A stretch of DNA of 28,623 nt from Nemertoderma westbladi (Eukaryota; Xenacoelomorpha; Nemertodermatida; Nemertodermatidae). The stretch is from NCBI GenBank assembly GCA_032718475.1, contig JAUCBJ010003422.1, forward strand, positions 1-28,623, written 5' to 3'. Shown here in pieces: positions 28,282 through 28,623 of this stretch. Made by a program: the position numbers and the translations under genes. The notes beneath the pieces were generated by a model, which worked only from the letters and a program-made list of their open reading frames with translations, made no database searches and had not been told where the DNA came from. Positions within the stretch are counted from its first letter, which is position 1, and every line of letters begins with the position of its first letter.

Positions 28282-28447
28282 AGCTACCTATAAATTCCCT
28301 CTGCATAGCACTAAGCTACCTGTGCCCCGTAGAACTGCCCAGGAGGACAGTTCAGGTCCTGGACCCCGAGCGAAATATTCCAAATTTGTCGCCCGTTGTC
28401 CCTCGTCTGCCCGCTACGACGTTGGCGGATCCCGTTTCGGCGGTTGA
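28226..28447 (+). CDS. Unrecognised protein, third segment in next frame
   Basis: The frame opens after a stop at 28223-28225. It reads VIDTPVLPEATYKFPLHS and PVPRRTAQEDSSGPGP, again Pro-rich. No plausible ATG lies at its start, so it is probably entered by a shift from the previous segment near 28246-28250. After the CCCC run at 28361-28364 its composition worsens (Cys/Ser-rich) and it stops at 28445-28447, while the next frame becomes better. Confidence 0.35.
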   Translation: MDLFLKSPPSVIDTPVLPEATYKFPLHSTKLPVPRRTAQEDSSGPGPRAKYSKFVARCPSSARYDVGGSRFGG

Positions 28448-28623
28448 TTGGGTAGACGAGAGACGGCGGGGGATGGATATTCTCCTCGGAGAGATGAAGG
28501 AGAATCAGAGACTCTCCTCCCAACAGGTCCGAGAGTTGGAAGGGACTGTCCAACATTTAAAGGGAACAGTGAGGGAAAGTAAGTTAGAGTTGCAAGAAGT
28601 GCAGCAAAATATCGCGCTAGAGC
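28263..28623 (+). CDS. Unrecognised coiled-coil protein, last segment, open at window end
   Basis: Open from 28263 to the last base, without a stop. Convincing from about 28365: NIPNLSPVVPRLPATTLADP, then VDWVDERRRGMDILLGEMK, then a heptad-like helix (RLSSQQVRELEGTVQHLKG and so on). The first ATG in frame is 28473. The helix resembles the coiled coil of the first segment in character. The gene continues past the window, so identity and length cannot be judged. Confidence 0.45.
   Translation, partial: MHLSSLKLPINSLCIALSYLCPVELPRRTVQVLDPERNIPNLSPVVPRLPATTLADPVSAVDWVDERRRGMDILLGEMKENQRLSSQQVRELEGTVQHLKGTVRESKLELQEVQQNIALE

Noticed and set aside
1-28623. CRISPR array, bacterial operons or ribosome-binding sites
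   Set aside because: Gene content and repeat types are eukaryotic. The tandem arrays have no repeat-spacer architecture.

Overview
This is eukaryotic, AT-rich DNA, most likely from an invertebrate animal. It has two long, conserved, uninterrupted genes on the minus strand, large non-coding stretches and dense layers of DNA transposons. Lineage is uncertain: the short palindromes TAGGCCTA and TACCGGTA recur throughout the non-coding DNA, a pattern I associate loosely with marine invertebrates, but no sequence here fixes the phylum.

Region 1-11,346 is the gene part. UDP-galactose 4-epimerase (GALE-like, 1450-2520, minus) and an ATP11-type P4-ATPase phospholipid flippase (6968-10615, minus) both appear full length and both lack introns in their coding parts. 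Between and around them lie non-coding DNA, a small hairpin MITE (779-963) and long C and G runs. The two genes have no obvious joint role.

Region 11,347-22,517 is a transposon cluster. (a) 11666-17645 is one giant inverted repeat (foldback-like element) with its centre at about 15762. Its left arm was later hit by a hAT-like element (12813-13668, 8-bp target duplication) and, close to the centre, by a deleted pogo/Tigger-like element (14317-15713, TA duplication). The right arm keeps both empty sites, so the order of events can be read directly. Both arms also carry the tail of a LINE reverse-transcriptase ORF. (b) A second structure, about 17838-22509, has inverted ends of about 125 bp. It encloses a decayed 5' fragment of a DDX1-like helicase gene (ATPase start plus SPRY domain) and a nested 2278-bp pogo-like transposon (19174-21451). 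That transposon has an intact transposase ORF with a C-terminal PHD finger and several subterminal copies of a putative transposase-binding motif. A small piggyBac-like MITE (22051-22295) sits near its right end.

Region 22,580-28,623 is non-coding until about 27,500. It holds two minisatellites (about 29-bp and 42-bp units), a promoter-like segment with a CCAAT box and two bZIP-type sites (24180-24440), a 287-bp tandem duplication and an array of about 124 bp. At the right edge an unrecognised coiled-coil-rich protein is spread over all three plus-strand frames (27507 to the window end). It could be an annotation-breaking set of indels or a decaying retroelement-type ORF.

The best candidate for something new is the inverted-repeat element carrying the DDX1 gene fragment (a Pack-type gene-capturing transposon, by inference), next to a nested foldback element whose two arms act as internal empty-site controls.
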